Shown: positions 11,823 to 22,967, counted from the stretch's first letter. The stretch is 64,000 nt of DNA from Tuctoria greenei (GCA_036927565.1 JAYESD010000001.1:269277560-269341559); one strand, 5' to 3'. Numbers and translations are program-made. The notes: a model not told the origin generated them from the letters alone.

Positions 11823-12290
11823 ATGTCAGGTAAAAGCAAAAATCATGCATTATATGCTGAGATGATTGACATGATAAAGAGGACGATAGAGTTGCTCACT
11901 AAAAATAAAATATCAACCAAGGTTGCACATGATGTTCAGACCACCTTTACAACTCCTTCAACAATAAGTAATTACGTTCTCCTATCTTTTCCTTCTTTTG
12001 ATGGTCTTGGTTATGATGAATATATTGCTTGGGAAATAGAGTTGGATAAATTTTTGGACAATGTCATATGTGTGAGAGGAGAAAGATTAGAAATGTTACA
12101 AGTGCATTAGTAGGTTGTGCATTGTCTTGGTGGAACAACTTAAGTGATTTAGAAAAACCTCGAACATAGAAAGATATGAAAATTCTTATGCGAGAAACAT
12201 TTACTAGTGTATCCAATTGCAAAGATGAAATACATGAGTTTGAGAAGAATTTTCTTGTTGTACCTCCTCCTATGCCTAACCTTTTGTAGG
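11823..12290 (+). pseudogene. gag-like frame of element N
   Basis: ATG at 11823 opens MSGKSKNHALYAEM. The sequence continues to a capsid-like segment, FPSFDGLGYDEYIAWEIEL, typical of the region before the plant Retrotrans_gag core. The frame ends at 12110. One base over, the homology continues with ALVGCALSWWNNL, then a stop where a Trp codon is expected (PRT-stop-KDMK), so one frameshift and at least two stops break it. I infer a Gag remnant. It is the only retroviral-type domain in N. Confidence 0.65.
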
Positions 12291-12331
12291 AACAAGAACC
12301 AATAATTGTAGAAAATCCAAAAGCGAATGAG

Positions 12332-12994
12332 GTGTTCAACAACTCCTGTGAAAATTCAGATCTATCAATTCATATTTCACCCACAATTACTGCTGAAAAC
12401 GAGAATAAAGGTAACGAATATCACAACACACTTGTTGAAGGTGAGAAGTTTTTGGATGTTCTGAATTTTTTCACCAATCATGCTATTGTCGAGGAGCGAC
12501 TAGTGGAATCTTTTATTGATACACCATTGCCACATGTTGATTTTCTTGCTGATCCTTTTGTTAAAAATGAGTTGTGTGCTAATAATTATATTGTACCTAT
12601 GCTAGAACAACTGAATGAATTTGATACTTTATCACCCACATGTGCTGAAATTAAGCATTTGATTCCAATTACATGTGAAAGGGATGAGCTGAAATTATTA
12701 TCTTCTCTAAATACTTTGGGTTATATTGAATTTGACACTCTCTGTGATCTAGATATTGTAGAGAGAAGAATATTTTCTAAAACTGAATTACCTTTGTTGG
12801 CAAAAAATAGTTTTCATGCTATAGGGAAATATGAACGTAGTGGCATGTTTATGGTGCATAAAGTTTACATATGTTCAAATGTGCAAGCTCCTTTTGTGCT
12901 GCAACAACATGGTGAAATGAATGGATGCACTAACACTAATAATGTATTGTCAAGTTTTTCTAGCATTTTTTCCTACAGCAAGGACAATATATAA
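12332..12994 (+). CDS. Unrecognised open frame in element N
   Basis: The longest open frame inside N codes for about 220 residues, rich in Asn, Glu, Leu and Ile. It contains FFTNHAIVEERLVESFIDT and ends SIFSYSKDNI. No zinc knuckle, DSG/DTG protease loop, YxDD or DDE motif is visible. It follows the gag-like segment and may be the C-terminal part of the same ancestral polyprotein, since the frame is also open upstream from about 12294. The nearest in-frame ATG is at 12332. The function is unknown, and it may not be translated. Confidence 0.4.
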   Translation: MFNNSCENSDLSIHISPTITAENENKGNEYHNTLVEGEKFLDVLNFFTNHAIVEERLVESFIDTPLPHVDFLADPFVKNELCANNYIVPMLEQLNEFDTLSPTCAEIKHLIPITCERDELKLLSSLNTLGYIEFDTLCDLDIVERRIFSKTELPLLAKNSFHAIGKYERSGMFMVHKVYICSNVQAPFVLQQHGEMNGCTNTNNVLSSFSSIFSYSKDNI

Positions 12995-13364
12995 AAGAGG
13001 AGCATTGTTTGTTTCAGTTGTGCAATATGGACAACGCTCATTCTACCCCCAAAGCAATCCTCTTTGCTGGATATACGAGTAAGCCGAGGACGGCTTGTTA
13101 TAAAGAACGGGAGAATGATGAGATCATGCACATTATCATTGCACAAATAAACATGGCATAATGTTTATTTGTTTGGGATCCTGGCTCAAGTGAATGTGCA
13201 CTCTTATTTTATGGACAATATCAAGATGGCGCACTATGTCGTCCACCACCTTGGCCTCCTCCATTCATGCAAACGAAAAGATTTGATGGCGTTGCACATT
13301 TGGACCAACACATAAGAGAAGATGAACTTGAGTCGAGGACGACTACAATTCAAGAAGGAGAGGA
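12995..13364 (+). other. 3' internal region and polypurine tract of N
   Basis: No gene is visible. AAGAAGGAGAGGA (13352-13364) directly precedes the 3' LTR and is the likely polypurine tract. A related GAGGACGG...GGGAGAATGATGAG segment near 13087-13120 looks like an older copy of the tract and LTR edge. Confidence 0.5.
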
Positions 13365-14295
13365 TGATGAGGACATCAGTTCTATGGATACAAACAAAAC
13401 TCCATTGAACATACAAGATGCAATCAACTCCATTGAACATACAAGATGCAATCAATAGAGTTCATACGCAACAATTAATTTTAGAGGTGAGTTCGTTCTT
13501 ATATGTTTTCTTATATGGTTTTGAGCATAGATTGCTACCTAATGATTTAATTGTGATTAGGATCCATGGAGAGGTTCAAGTAGTACTTGGAGGAAGTATT
13601 AGGGACGTGGAGGACCAGAGAATTCGTTCAAAGAAGATGGAAACCGAGCCAAACTCAAAATCGTGTCCAACTCGGAGTCCAGGAGCAGTACGCACTAAAA
13701 CGGACGCCCAGGACGCATACAAACTCCGTTTCGGATGTTCTACATATGCACGGAAAGGGGAGAGGATAAACTTTCCAATGGAACTGGTACCATGTCAAAA
13801 TTCAATCGGAGTCAACAGGAATCGTTGAAACAAAATCGAGTTTAGAATCTATCAGGGTGTTGCGCCACCGTATTGGGCCATTGGGCCTTGTATCAAGTCT
13901 AAGTCCATTATTTTCGTGTGTTAGGGTTAGGTCACGACCCCAACACCCCCTTGGACATCCTCCCACCTATATATACTCCATAGTATCCGCCATGAACAAG
14001 GGGTTTTGCTTAGATTAATAATATCGCCGTTCTACGGTTTGTGAAACCCAACTTCGCGATTTCAGATCGTGTCTACCTTGTTATTGCTTGTGTTCTCGGT
14101 TGCACTTGCAGAAATTAGACTTCTTGGCGAGGTCAATCGTGTGCAGCACGGTTGATAACCAACGGAGCAGTGGTGTAGTGATTGCAGGGGTTTTTCGTGT
14201 TCTACTCGAGAGCCTCGGATCATCAATGTTGAGATCTTCATCAATCGACTTATCCATTACCTTTCGGAAGATCGGGACTCATCTTTTTCCTATCA
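13365..14295 (+). repeat. 3' LTR of element N
   Basis: This 931-bp LTR is the partner of 9716-10620. It is longer because CTCCATTGAACATACAAGAT and the following bases are tandemly duplicated (about 13400-13457). Point differences from the 5' LTR are scattered along its length. Confidence 0.92.
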
Positions 14296-14300
14296 GCCGT

Positions 14301-14971
14301 AACTTCTGCGGCCATCTAACCATGCGTAGGTGCATGGCGAGGGCAGAACAGTCTCCTCCTACTCCCTCGAGAGCAGGACTGTCCCGAGCATCTCGCCTTT
14401 CGCGAGCGCGCTCGATATGGACACGGCCATCCTGTTGATGGTAACAGCGATCAAGCTCTGCCCGGAGGTCGTGAGTTGAAAGTCTGGTTACCGTATGGGT
14501 GCGTCACGCCCCAGAAGGCAGCGACATCGCCTGTTGAGACGCAGCACACCTCCTGTGTTATGAAGCGTGCGGACCAAGTCTACCTGACACGGTCCGATGC
14601 TGCGAGGGGGCCCGCCCCGAGGGGGGAGAACCTTGGTTGCTGATGCGATTGGCTGCTGCTGCAACCAAGTGTTCCACATCAGCCCTCCACTGCTCCATTG
14701 CACCCTGGGATGCTCCTGGAGGCGGTGGACGTTGGAGAAGAGCACGCGCAACATGGAGCGCGTGTTCTGGGTTGTTGTTCGTCGATGTCGTGACCGATGC
14801 AGACACCCCATCTCGCTGTCCAGCTTGATTTGCCGGTGCGGGCAATGGCGGCGATGGCATGACTCCTGCTGGAGCCACAACACCTGCTGGCTGCTGCATG
14901 TTGGAGGGATTGACTCCAGCAAGTTGCACACCAGGGTTGTCGTTGGACGATCCAGCAGCAGAGTTCACCAT
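14301..14971 (-). pseudogene. gag: gag N-terminal part of Tat element A
   Basis: The ATG at 14971 opens MVNSAAGSSN, the same start as in element H, with related MVN starts in G and J. A Pro/Ala-rich tail and a conserved helical segment, NPEHALHVARALLQRPPPP, follow, ending in GRAPSQHRTVSGRLGP. Residue-level similarity to H is high, so A and H belong to one family. The frame is later interrupted by a shift and then by insertion of N at 14300/14296, after which gag continues at 9715. Plus-strand open frames over the same DNA are shadows. Confidence 0.85.
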
Positions 14972-14989
14972 GTTTGAATCTCGGGCGCC

Positions 14990-15006
14990 CCTACCTGGCA
15001 CGCCAA
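14990..15006 (-). other. Primer-binding site of element A
   Basis: The minus strand reads TTGGCGTGCCAGGTAGG directly after the LTR. The same sequence type follows the LTRs of G, H and J (TTGGCGCGCC or TTTGGCGTGCC). I do not assign the tRNA. Confidence 0.7.
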
Positions 15007-15007
15007 C

Positions 15008-15860
15008 TGTCGGAGTCTGGTTTCGGCAATTCCCCTGGTACTACTGTTGGTAGACCGCGGAGTTTGTAGTTCGATTGTGGGCGCGTAGATATTCAGAACA
15101 CGATGGCAAGTTGACACGAGGATTTACGTAGTTCGGGCCACCTAAGCGTAATAACCTACTCCACAGAGTGTGTGGTTGTTGTATTGAGCGTCCGAACACT
15201 TGTGAGCGTGTGTTAGAGCCGAGTCTGGAAGAGTCCCCCTGTGTATCACTCGACTAGTCCTTTTATAGTACAAGGACTGGTCGTTACATCGTTAGCCTGG
15301 CCCGACATGTGGCCCTGGCGGTTATTGATGCTTAATACACAATTAATGAGCTAATTACCCTTAATAATATAGTAACGCGTCTTGACAGTGCCGTTACTGG
15401 TATTAAGGGCCCTCCGATCGTGTCTCATTAAGATGGTATTAATGACACTTAATCGGGTCTTGAAGTCTTTGATTGTCCCTTGAAGGTTCGAGCTGTTGGG
15501 GGTCCACCAGTCTGATTGTCGAAGTTGAAGGTCTGGCGGTTGGACGCGTGGCAGCTCCGGAGCTTACCGTCTGGGGTGGGTAGGTCTGGTGCTGTTGTAC
15601 ACATGTCAGTAACGGAGCTTCCCTCTGTCGTGCGTTAGGTCTGGAGGTGCCGCATAGGTGTTTAGCCCGGAGCTATCCCATGTGTGGGATGTAGGTCCGG
15701 TTGCAGCATACACGTGGCAGCACTGGGTCTAACCATAGAAGGGAGGCAGGTCCGGTCTCGTATGACACGTGGGGCCTTCGGAGAACTTCAACTCAGGTAG
15801 GTGAAGTTCCTTTGGTTGTTTTGCAGTCCCAAGGGGTATACGGTACGCAGGGTACCGACA
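15008..15860 (-). repeat. 5' LTR of element A
   Basis: This 853-bp LTR reads TGTCGGTACC...CTCCGACA on the minus strand. It has a TATA box and several ACACGTGGCA or ACGCGTGGCA sites in U3. The first 151 bases recur at the window start. Confidence 0.92.
15259..15268 (-). promoter_or_regulatory. TATA box in 5' LTR of A
   Basis: The minus strand reads CTATAAAAGG; the same box is present in LTRs B (16118-16127), G, J (58521-58530) and H. Confidence 0.65.
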
Positions 15861-16456
15861 CCGGCAATTCTCCCGGTACTACTGTTGGCAGCCCGCGGAG
15901 TTTGTAGTTTGATTGTAGGTGCGCAGATATTCAGAACAGGATGATGAGTTGACACGAGGATTTACGTGGTTCGGGCCACCTGAGTGTAATACCCTACTCC
16001 ACGGGGTGTGTTATTGTTGTATTGAGCGTCTGAGTGCTTGAGTCTCAAAGACTAGAGTGACTCGCCTTAGCGTGTGTGGGCGTGTCTGGGAGTCTCCCTG
16101 TGTATCGCTCGATCAGTCCTTTTATAGTACAAGGACTGGACGTTACATCGTTAGCTTGGTCCGACATGTGGCCCTGGCAGTTACTGATGTTTAATACATA
16201 ATTAATGAGCTTAATTACCCTTAATAGTGTGGTAACGCGCCTTGACAGTGTCGTTACTGGTATTAAGGGCCCTCCGATTGCGTGTCATTAAGATTGCATT
16301 AATGACACTTAATCAGGTCTTGAGGTCTTTAATGTTCCTTGAAGGTCCGAGCCGTTGGAAGTCCACTACTCTGCCTGTTGAGGTTGAAGGTCCGGCGGTT
16401 GGACGCGTGGCAGCTTCGGAGCTTACCGTCTTGGACGGGTAGGTCCGGTGCTGTTG
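15861..16456 (-). repeat. LTR B, right part before the Tekay C insertion
   Basis: This is a second LTR of the same family as A, starting abruptly at CCGGCAATTC; it lacks the terminal 16 bp seen at the start of LTR A. It continues at 23605 after element C. The missing edge should lie left of the window, beyond the 3' LTR of A. Whether B is a solo LTR or part of a full element cannot be seen here. Confidence 0.85.
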
Positions 16457-19301
16457 TGTGACGCCCGGTTCCGAAAAATGAACCAAGCTAACGCATATGT
16501 TTGCCCAGGATGTTCATCACACATACACGAGTGCAATCACAAAAGAGTATACAGAAAATTACCACAAAACAAGATTAATTAACCAAGTTTTATTACACAA
16601 ACCAGATTATCCTTGAATACAACCTCTAATGAATATTTATGACAAGTTCAACTAATGCAGCGGAAATAAACTAATTAAGCAAACTAAACAGCTAGGCAGC
16701 ATAAGCAATAGGGCATAGCGCAGCTCCAATCAACACCACAGGCAAAGCTGACGGTAGACACGGCCTAGAACTCCGCATTATCACCATTAAACTCCCAATC
16801 CTGACCTGCGACTGTTGGGGGGGGGGGGGGAATTGCAAGAGTGAGTACATGTAGTACTCAGCAAGTGTAGAAAGTATGACATGTGACTTATTCAAATGTT
16901 GACAATAATAATGGCCAAGTGCTGAAAAGTACAGTAAAACATTTGAGAAGCAATATATTATATGTACGTGAAGCAAACCCATCATAAACATAAGTAATAT
17001 CATCATATCAGTCTGAATTCATTACCATCATCAATAATTCCAGATTTCACCATTCGCCAATAATCATATTCAATACCAGAAATAAATCCATAACCATAAC
17101 CATAACCATACCCAAAAACCATCCCATTACCAAGTTCCCTCTAATCATGGAAGTTGTCCAGGTGCTCATAACCGGGAGCACGGCTATCATGATAGTTTTA
17201 TTTAACTCTGCGGAGTTTGTACCTCTTTACCCACGTGTTCGTGATTTCATCACCTTTCGATGACTAGAACCTCTATTATGCCGTCTCACACTTCCATTGG
17301 TGTGTGGCTAAGAGATCACAAAATAGCCTTTACAAAGGGATTACTAGTCTATTCAGACCCCACTGAGGTTTCACCGATGGCGATGTCTCCAACTGAGCAC
17401 ATCTTCAACCAAGGGCCCCCTCTTGAGCCATTCGGATCCCAGGGTAGTCCCACCAATCATCAACAAACCCAATCCGACTACCCCTTCCCCGAGCATCCTT
17501 AATGGTCCAAATAGTACTTAGCAAATCCCTAATTAATCAGCTACGCCGCACCCATACTTGGCCTCGTGGTGGCACTGTAGTCCTGGCTTATTCTCGCATG
17601 AACTGGTCCTTAGATCTAAAGCAAGCAAACCACCATAACATCCAACCCATCCACATACCAGGCTTGCTTAGATCACCCATTACCATATCATATTTAACCA
17701 GTTCATGTCAACCACAATCTCATCCATGCATAATTAAGTTGAGTGGTATAGTTGGTTTCCCATCCCAGTTGATTAAGCGAAGCAAAAGGTAAAAAGCCCT
17801 TCCCGACTCTCTACCATATGTCCCAGGTGACAAGGGTGGTCAACAAAACTAGTAAACTTCCTATCACAAGATTTCCCATCAATTTGACATAGCATGCAGT
17901 TTACAAACAAAACATTTATTTTAAAACAGGGTCAATATGCTTCAAGGACACTTGCCTTGCTCTTGCTGTTGATTAAGATCAAAGCCTTCAAACTCTTGGT
18001 GTTGTAGATCCTCCGCGGCACTTTCTAGCGCAAATCCATCTAATCCACACAATAAACATACAAGACAAGAAACACAATCAAAGAGTGCACAAATATTACT
18101 CAATATGACATGACATGCATGATTTATGCAAATGCAAAGTAGAACTTGTTAATTGATTGCTTTTAACGATCACTAACTAGTTCTAATAGCTTTTAACAAG
18201 TTTATACAGGTTTGGATTCGATTAGATCAAATTTTAGAATTAATTCAACACAATTTAACCATAAAGATCGGGCTAGTCCGCTAGAGACCGGACAAGTACG
18301 CCCTCTGCCATAGAAGAAGATTAGGGTTTTCTAAATCAACGTGAATTTGGAGATTAGGGGTTGAATTCTCGTAAGGAAAAGAGAATAGAAGGTATACCAG
18401 GTGTTTAGAACTCCAATGAATCAAGAAACTTGGAGGTAGCACTTGGATCTTGGTGATCTAGGGTTGGTGATGAACTTCGGGATGAATTGGTGGTGAAGAA
18501 CGAAACTTGGTGGAGATCTTGATCCTCCTTCGTTTCCTCCTCTTCTTCTTCTTGCTTGGGATCTTCTCCTCCCTCCTTGATGGTGGCTCCCCACGAACTA
18601 GGGTTTGGGTGGGTGGAAAAGTGGCAAATAGATGTCAATCTAAGGGGTGGGGCTGTTTATATAGAGGTGGAGGCTAGGGTTAGATGGATTTCGAGTTTGG
18701 GATGAGTAGAGGCCGGTTTAGAGTCCCACATGAGATCTAAAAGAGTTGGGCACGACGTACCTAGGCCCACTTAACATGAAACCCAAGAAACAAGTCGCAA
18801 AACAAAAGATCAACTCGGAGTCGTGAAATATCGGACAAGTCCGGACAGGACCGGACTAGTCCAAAGTCGTCCAGAGAGAAAATCGGACAAGTCTTGCCAA
18901 ACATCGGACAAGTCCGACCTTAAACAGAGAGGAAATCGTACAAGTCCGCTGGAACACCGGACTAGTACGGAAAAGTCCAAGGACTTAGCAATTTTTCAAG
19001 GATTCATGGAATAACGGACTAGTCCGCACAAAATCGGACAAGTCCGAAAGTTTCCAGAGCCAAAATTGGATTAGTCCGCAGCAAAAACAGACAAGTCCAT
19101 TTTTAGTCAGAGAGAAATTGGACTAGTCCTGAGCAAAATTGGACTAGTCCGCACTTTCCTGTGTTTTAAGTGCGGTTTCGTTCCAAATCAATTGTAAATT
19201 GCTCCAAATCAATTTTAAACGTGTTCCTCTTTATGTGGGTTAATGTTAAACATGTATATGAGTGTATGTAGGGCATGATGCATGAAAATTAGGGTGTTAC
19301 A
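16457..19301 (-). repeat. 3' LTR of Tekay C (left copy)
   Basis: This 2845-bp LTR has a TATA box (minus strand CTATATAAAC) at 18654-18664, a palindrome array upstream of it at 18832-19152, and two more palindromes downstream at 18268-18300. A 14-base G run lies at 16817-16830. The terminal bases of pol extend into it. Confidence 0.92.
18832..19152. repeat. Array of CGGAC(A/T)AGTCCG palindromes in U3 of C, left LTR
   Basis: About 13 copies of CGGACAAGTCCG or the perfect palindrome CGGACTAGTCCG occur in 320 bp, with irregular AT-rich spacers of 10-30 bp. Many copies differ from the consensus by C-to-T or G-to-A changes, as expected from methylated-C decay. Confidence 0.85.
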
Positions 19302-19700
19302 AACCTATCCCCCTTAAAATGAATCTCGCCCTCGAGATTCGACGCGAATGAGAAGAGATAGGGAAATTCCTTCTTGAGATCATCCTCCAATTCCCACGTC
19401 ACTTCTTTTTCTCTGTGGTGTTTCCATTGAACCTTACACCATCGAATCACCTTGTTCCTTGTGACCCTCTCCTTAGTTTCCAAGATTTTGACCGGTTGCT
19501 CGGCATAAGTCAAATCTTCCTCTAATTTCAATCCTTCCATTGGCACTTGTTCTTCCGGTATTCTCAAGCACTTCTTGAGCTGGGAAACATGAAAGACATC
19601 ATGTACGTCCGAAAGATCAGCTGGCATCTCCAACTTATACGCTACTTCTCCTCTTTTGTACAAAATCTTGAATGGTCCAATATAACGAGGTGCGAGCTTG
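19289..19700 (-). pseudogene. Integrase C-terminus and chromodomain remnant of C
   Basis: From about 19700 the frame carries the integrase tail (LAPRYIGPFKILYKRGE, then VFHVSQLKKCL) and a chromodomain with KVQWKHHREKEVTWELED, the marker of chromovirus integrases that guides insertion to particular chromatin. The stop is at 19289, 12 bp inside the 3' LTR. Upstream it is joined out of frame to gag, so it is unlikely to be made as a fusion. It aligns closely with the tail in element D. Confidence 0.85.
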
Positions 19701-20468
19701 CCTCTTAATTTCTTGCTCCATCTCACGGATCTTGTTCTCAACCACAATTGCTTTGTCCACAAGCTTCTGAAAATTGGCATAATCGCAGTAGAGTGGTTGC
19801 ACTTGGATTTCATTGTTCAAGTCTCTCATGAACGAGTATTGCTTCCGGCTGTCCCGACTAACATCCTCAGGCGCATATCTTGAGAGTTGAGTGAACTTAT
19901 TGAGATATTCACTCACGCTTGATTTTCCATGCCTTAAATTCTCAAATTCTTGCCTCTTCAAGATCATAACACCCTCGGGCACATAATGAGAACGAAAATT
20001 CTCCTTGAATTCGGCCCAAGTAATTCTCTCTTGGTTCTCATGAGCATTGCAATAAGCATCCCACCAATCCGCAGCTGCTCCAACTAATTGATGAGAAGCA
20101 AATAGCACCTTCTCCCGGTCATTGCATTGGACAATAGCAAGTTTCTTCTCCACGTACTTGAGCCAATCGTCCACATCCATAGGGTCAGCGGATTGAGCAA
20201 AGGTCGGCGGCCTAGTCCTCATAAACTCTCCCAATCGGTTATGAGGAGGCGGGGATGGCGGTGGAGGCATGTGGGGCTGATTGTTGATATTGCCAGCCTG
20301 CAGCTGTCCCATAGTTTGTATCATGGTCTGCATGAGCTGGTTTTGCATAGCCAATAGCTGCTCAATGTTAATAGCTCCTTGAGTGGATCCTTGTCCAATG
20401 TTGTTCTGAGGCACTCCATTGTTCTCCTCCTCATCATTGCCATCCCTCTGGTTGCGAGTCCTCACCAT
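19635..20468 (-). CDS. gag: Truncated but open gag of Tekay C
   Basis: ATG at 20468 opens MVRTRNQRDG. A Gln-rich N-terminus and Pro stretch precede a Retrotrans_gag capsid region with ADWWDAYCNAHENQERITW and FRSHYVPEGVMILKRQEF. Gag homology ends near 19720 at KIREMEQ. The frame then runs about 25 residues in the wrong frame over integrase DNA and stops at 19635. The zinc knuckle and everything downstream are missing. The capsid part is uninterrupted, unlike in D, so a short Gag could be made. No expression evidence is visible. Confidence 0.75.
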   Translation of the reverse strand: MVRTRNQRDGNDEEENNGVPQNNIGQGSTQGAINIEQLLAMQNQLMQTMIQTMGQLQAGNINNQPHMPPPPSPPPHNRLGEFMRTRPPTFAQSADPMDVDDWLKYVEKKLAIVQCNDREKVLFASHQLVGAAADWWDAYCNAHENQERITWAEFKENFRSHYVPEGVMILKRQEFENLRHGKSSVSEYLNKFTQLSRYAPEDVSRDSRKQYSFMRDLNNEIQVQPLYCDYANFQKLVDKAIVVENKIREMEQEIKRQARTSLYWTIQDFVQKRRSSV

Positions 20469-20728
20469 CTGAAGGAAAGTAATAGGTAAGAATTAGAAAA
20501 CGTCCCCAACTATATGCATCAAGGGATATGAAACTAACCAACTAGCTATACTAGCCTAGGTGGACATGGAAATGCTAAGGCATCCCAAAATCCTCTATTA
20601 AGCACCCAAGCAAACAATATATATATATATCAAACAGCAAGCCAACAAAATCAAATCGATTCCTGAGTACTCCTATGTGCTCTAAAGTGTCCATTCTATC
20701 TAGGTTGCGTCCTACGGTCAACCTGTGG

Positions 20729-20742
20729 CTCTGATACCAATC
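20729..20742 (-). other. Primer-binding site of Tekay C
   Basis: The minus strand reads GATTGGTATCAGAGCC right after the LTR end; TGGTATCAGAGC is the initiator Met tRNA complement. The same site occurs in D at 31931-31946. Confidence 0.85.
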
Positions 20743-22957
20743 TGTGACGCCCGGTTCCAAAAAATGAACCAAGCTAACGTATATGTGTGCCCAGGATGTT
20801 CATCACACATACACGAGTGCAATCACAAAAGAGTATACAGAAAATTACCACAGAACAAGATTAATTAACCAAGTTTTATTACACAAACCAGATTATCCTC
20901 GAATACAACCTCTAATGAATATTTATGACAAGTTCAACTAATGCAGCGGAAATAAACTAATTAAGCAAACTAAACAGCTAGGCAGCATAAGCAATAGGGC
21001 ATAGCGCAGCTCCAATCAACACCACAGGCAAAGCTGACGGTAGACACGGCCTAGAACTCCGCATTATCGCCATTAAACTCCCAATCCTGACCTGCAACTG
21101 TTGGGGGGGGGGGGGGGTTGCAAGAGTGAGTACATGTTGTACTCAGCAAGTGTGGAAAGTATGACATGTGGCTTATTCAAATGTCGACAATAATAATGGC
21201 CAAGTGCTGAAAAGTACAGTAAAACATTTGAAATGCAATATATTATATGTACGTGAAGTAAACCCATCATAAACATAAGTAATATCATCATACCAGTCTG
21301 AATTCATTACCATCATCAATAATTCAAGATTTCACCATTCACCAATAACTATATTCAATACCAAAAATAAATCCATAACCATAATACCAACCATAACCAT
21401 AACCATAACCATCCCCAAAAACCATCCCATTACCGAGTTCCCTCTAATCATGGAAGTTGTCCAGGTGCTCATAACCGGGAGCACGGCTATCATGATAGTT
21501 TTATTTAACTTGGCAGAGTTTGTACCTCTTTACCCACGTGTTCGTGATTTCATCACCTTTCGATGACTAGAACCTCTATTATGCCGTCTCACACTTCCAT
21601 CGGTGTGTGGCCAAGAGATCACAAAATAGCCTTTACAAAGGGATTACTAGTCTATTCAGACACCACTGAGGTTTCACTAGTGGCGATGTCTCCAACTGAG
21701 CACATCTTCAACCAAGGGCCCCCTCTTGAGCCATTCGGATCCTAGGGTAGTCCCACCAATCATCAACAAACCCAATCCGACTACCCCTTCCCCGAGTATC
21801 CTTAATGGTCCAAATAGTACTTAGCAAAGCCCTAATTAATCAGCTACGCCGCACCCATACTTGGCCTCGTGGTGGCACTGTAGTCCTGGCTTATTCTCGC
21901 ATGAACCGGTCCATAGATCTAAAGCAAGCAAACCACCATAACATCCAACCCATCCACATACCAGGCTTGCTTAGATCACCCATTACCATATCATATTTAA
22001 CCAGTTCATGTCAACCACAATCTCATCCATGCATAATTAAGTTGAGTGGTATAGTTGGTTTCCCATCCCAGTTGATTAAGCGAAGCAAAAGGTAAAAAGC
22101 CCTTCCTGACTCTCTACCATATATCCCAGGTGACAAGGGTGGTCAACAAAACTAGTAAACTTCCTATCACAAGATTTCCCATCAATTTGACATAGCATGC
22201 AGTTTACAAACAAAACATTTATTTTAAAACAGGGTCAATATGCTTCAAGGACACTTGTCTTGCTCTTGCTATTGATTAAGATCAAAGCCTTCAAACTCTT
22301 GGTGCTGTAGATCCTCCGCGGCACTTTCTAGTGCAAATCCGTCTAATCCACACAATAAACATACAAGACAAGAAACACAATCAAAGAGTGCACAAATATT
22401 ACTCAATATGACATGACATGCATGATTTATGCAAATGCAAAGTAGAACTTGTTAATTGATTTCTTTTAACAATCACTAACTAGTTCTAATAGCTTTTAAC
22501 AAGTTTATACAGGTTTGGATTCGATTAGATTAAATTTTAGAATTAATTCAACACAATTTAACCATAAAGATCGGACTAGTCCGATAGAGACCGGACAAGT
22601 CCGCCCTCTACGAGTGCAGAAGATTAGGGTTTTCTAAATCGACGTGAATTTGGAGATTAGGGGTTGAATTCTCGTAAGGAAAAGAGAATAGAAGGTATAC
22701 CAGGTGTTTAGAACTCCAATCAATCAAGAAACTTGAAGGTAGCACTTGGATCTTGGTGATCTAGGGTTGGTGATGAACTTGGGGATGAATTGGTGGTGAA
22801 GAACGAAACTTGGTGGAGATCTTGATCCTCCTTCGTTTCCTCCTCTTCTTCTTCTTGCTTGGGATCTTCTCCTCCCTCCTTGATGGTGGCTCCCCATGAA
22901 CTAGGGTTTGTGTGGGTGGAAAAGTGGCAAATAGATGTCAATCCAAGGGGTGGGGCT

Positions 22958-22967
22958 GTTTATATAG
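22958..22967 (-). promoter_or_regulatory. TATA box in 5' LTR of Tekay C
   Basis: The minus strand reads CTATATAAAC, about 170 bp downstream of the palindrome array. It is conserved in all four Tekay LTRs (also 18654-18664, 26488-26497, 34145-34154). Confidence 0.6.

Larger units (their letters stand above)
9716..14295 (+). mobile_element. Non-autonomous LTR retrotransposon N inside gag of element A
   Basis: Two LTRs (TGATGAG...CTATCA) flank 2744 bp with a Met-type primer-binding site and a purine tract, but no reverse transcriptase, integrase or protease that I can recognise. The flanking target copies are GCCGG (9711-9715) and GCCGT (14296-14300), one mismatch. Removing the insert restores continuous gag sequence of element A. 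The internal part holds a broken gag-like frame and a second unrecognised frame. Mobilisation would need proteins from another element. Confidence 0.9.
1..15860 (-). mobile_element. Tat-lineage Ty3/gypsy retrotransposon (element A), cut by window start
   Basis: Read on the minus strand, the order is 5' LTR, primer-binding site, gag, protease, reverse transcriptase, two RNase H domains, integrase, a tandem-repeat block, an opposite-strand gene, and a partial 3' LTR that runs off the window. Two RNase H domains plus a convergent opposite-strand gene are known features of the plant Tat lineage. Gag is split by element N. Integrase lacks its C-terminus, and stops occur in gag, RNase H and integrase, so the copy is defective. 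The right LTR ends inside a second LTR of the same family (B): B resumes at position 15861 about 16 bp into its own sequence, so A jumped into B. Confidence 0.9.

Noticed and set aside
14597..14977. Plus-strand frames of 60-126 codons
   Set aside because: They are shadows of the gag N-terminus of element A on the minus strand.
18405..18638. Upstream open frame in the Tekay LTR (acidic peptide of about 78 residues; also at 22720-22941)
   Set aside because: Its ATG lies only about 16-20 bp after the TATA box, probably before the transcription start, and D has lost the frame.
18832..19152. CRISPR-like array (short palindromic repeats with spacers)
   Set aside because: Repeats are only 12 bp and degenerate, spacers are irregular and conserved between copies, the array lies in LTRs of a plant genome and no cas genes are present.
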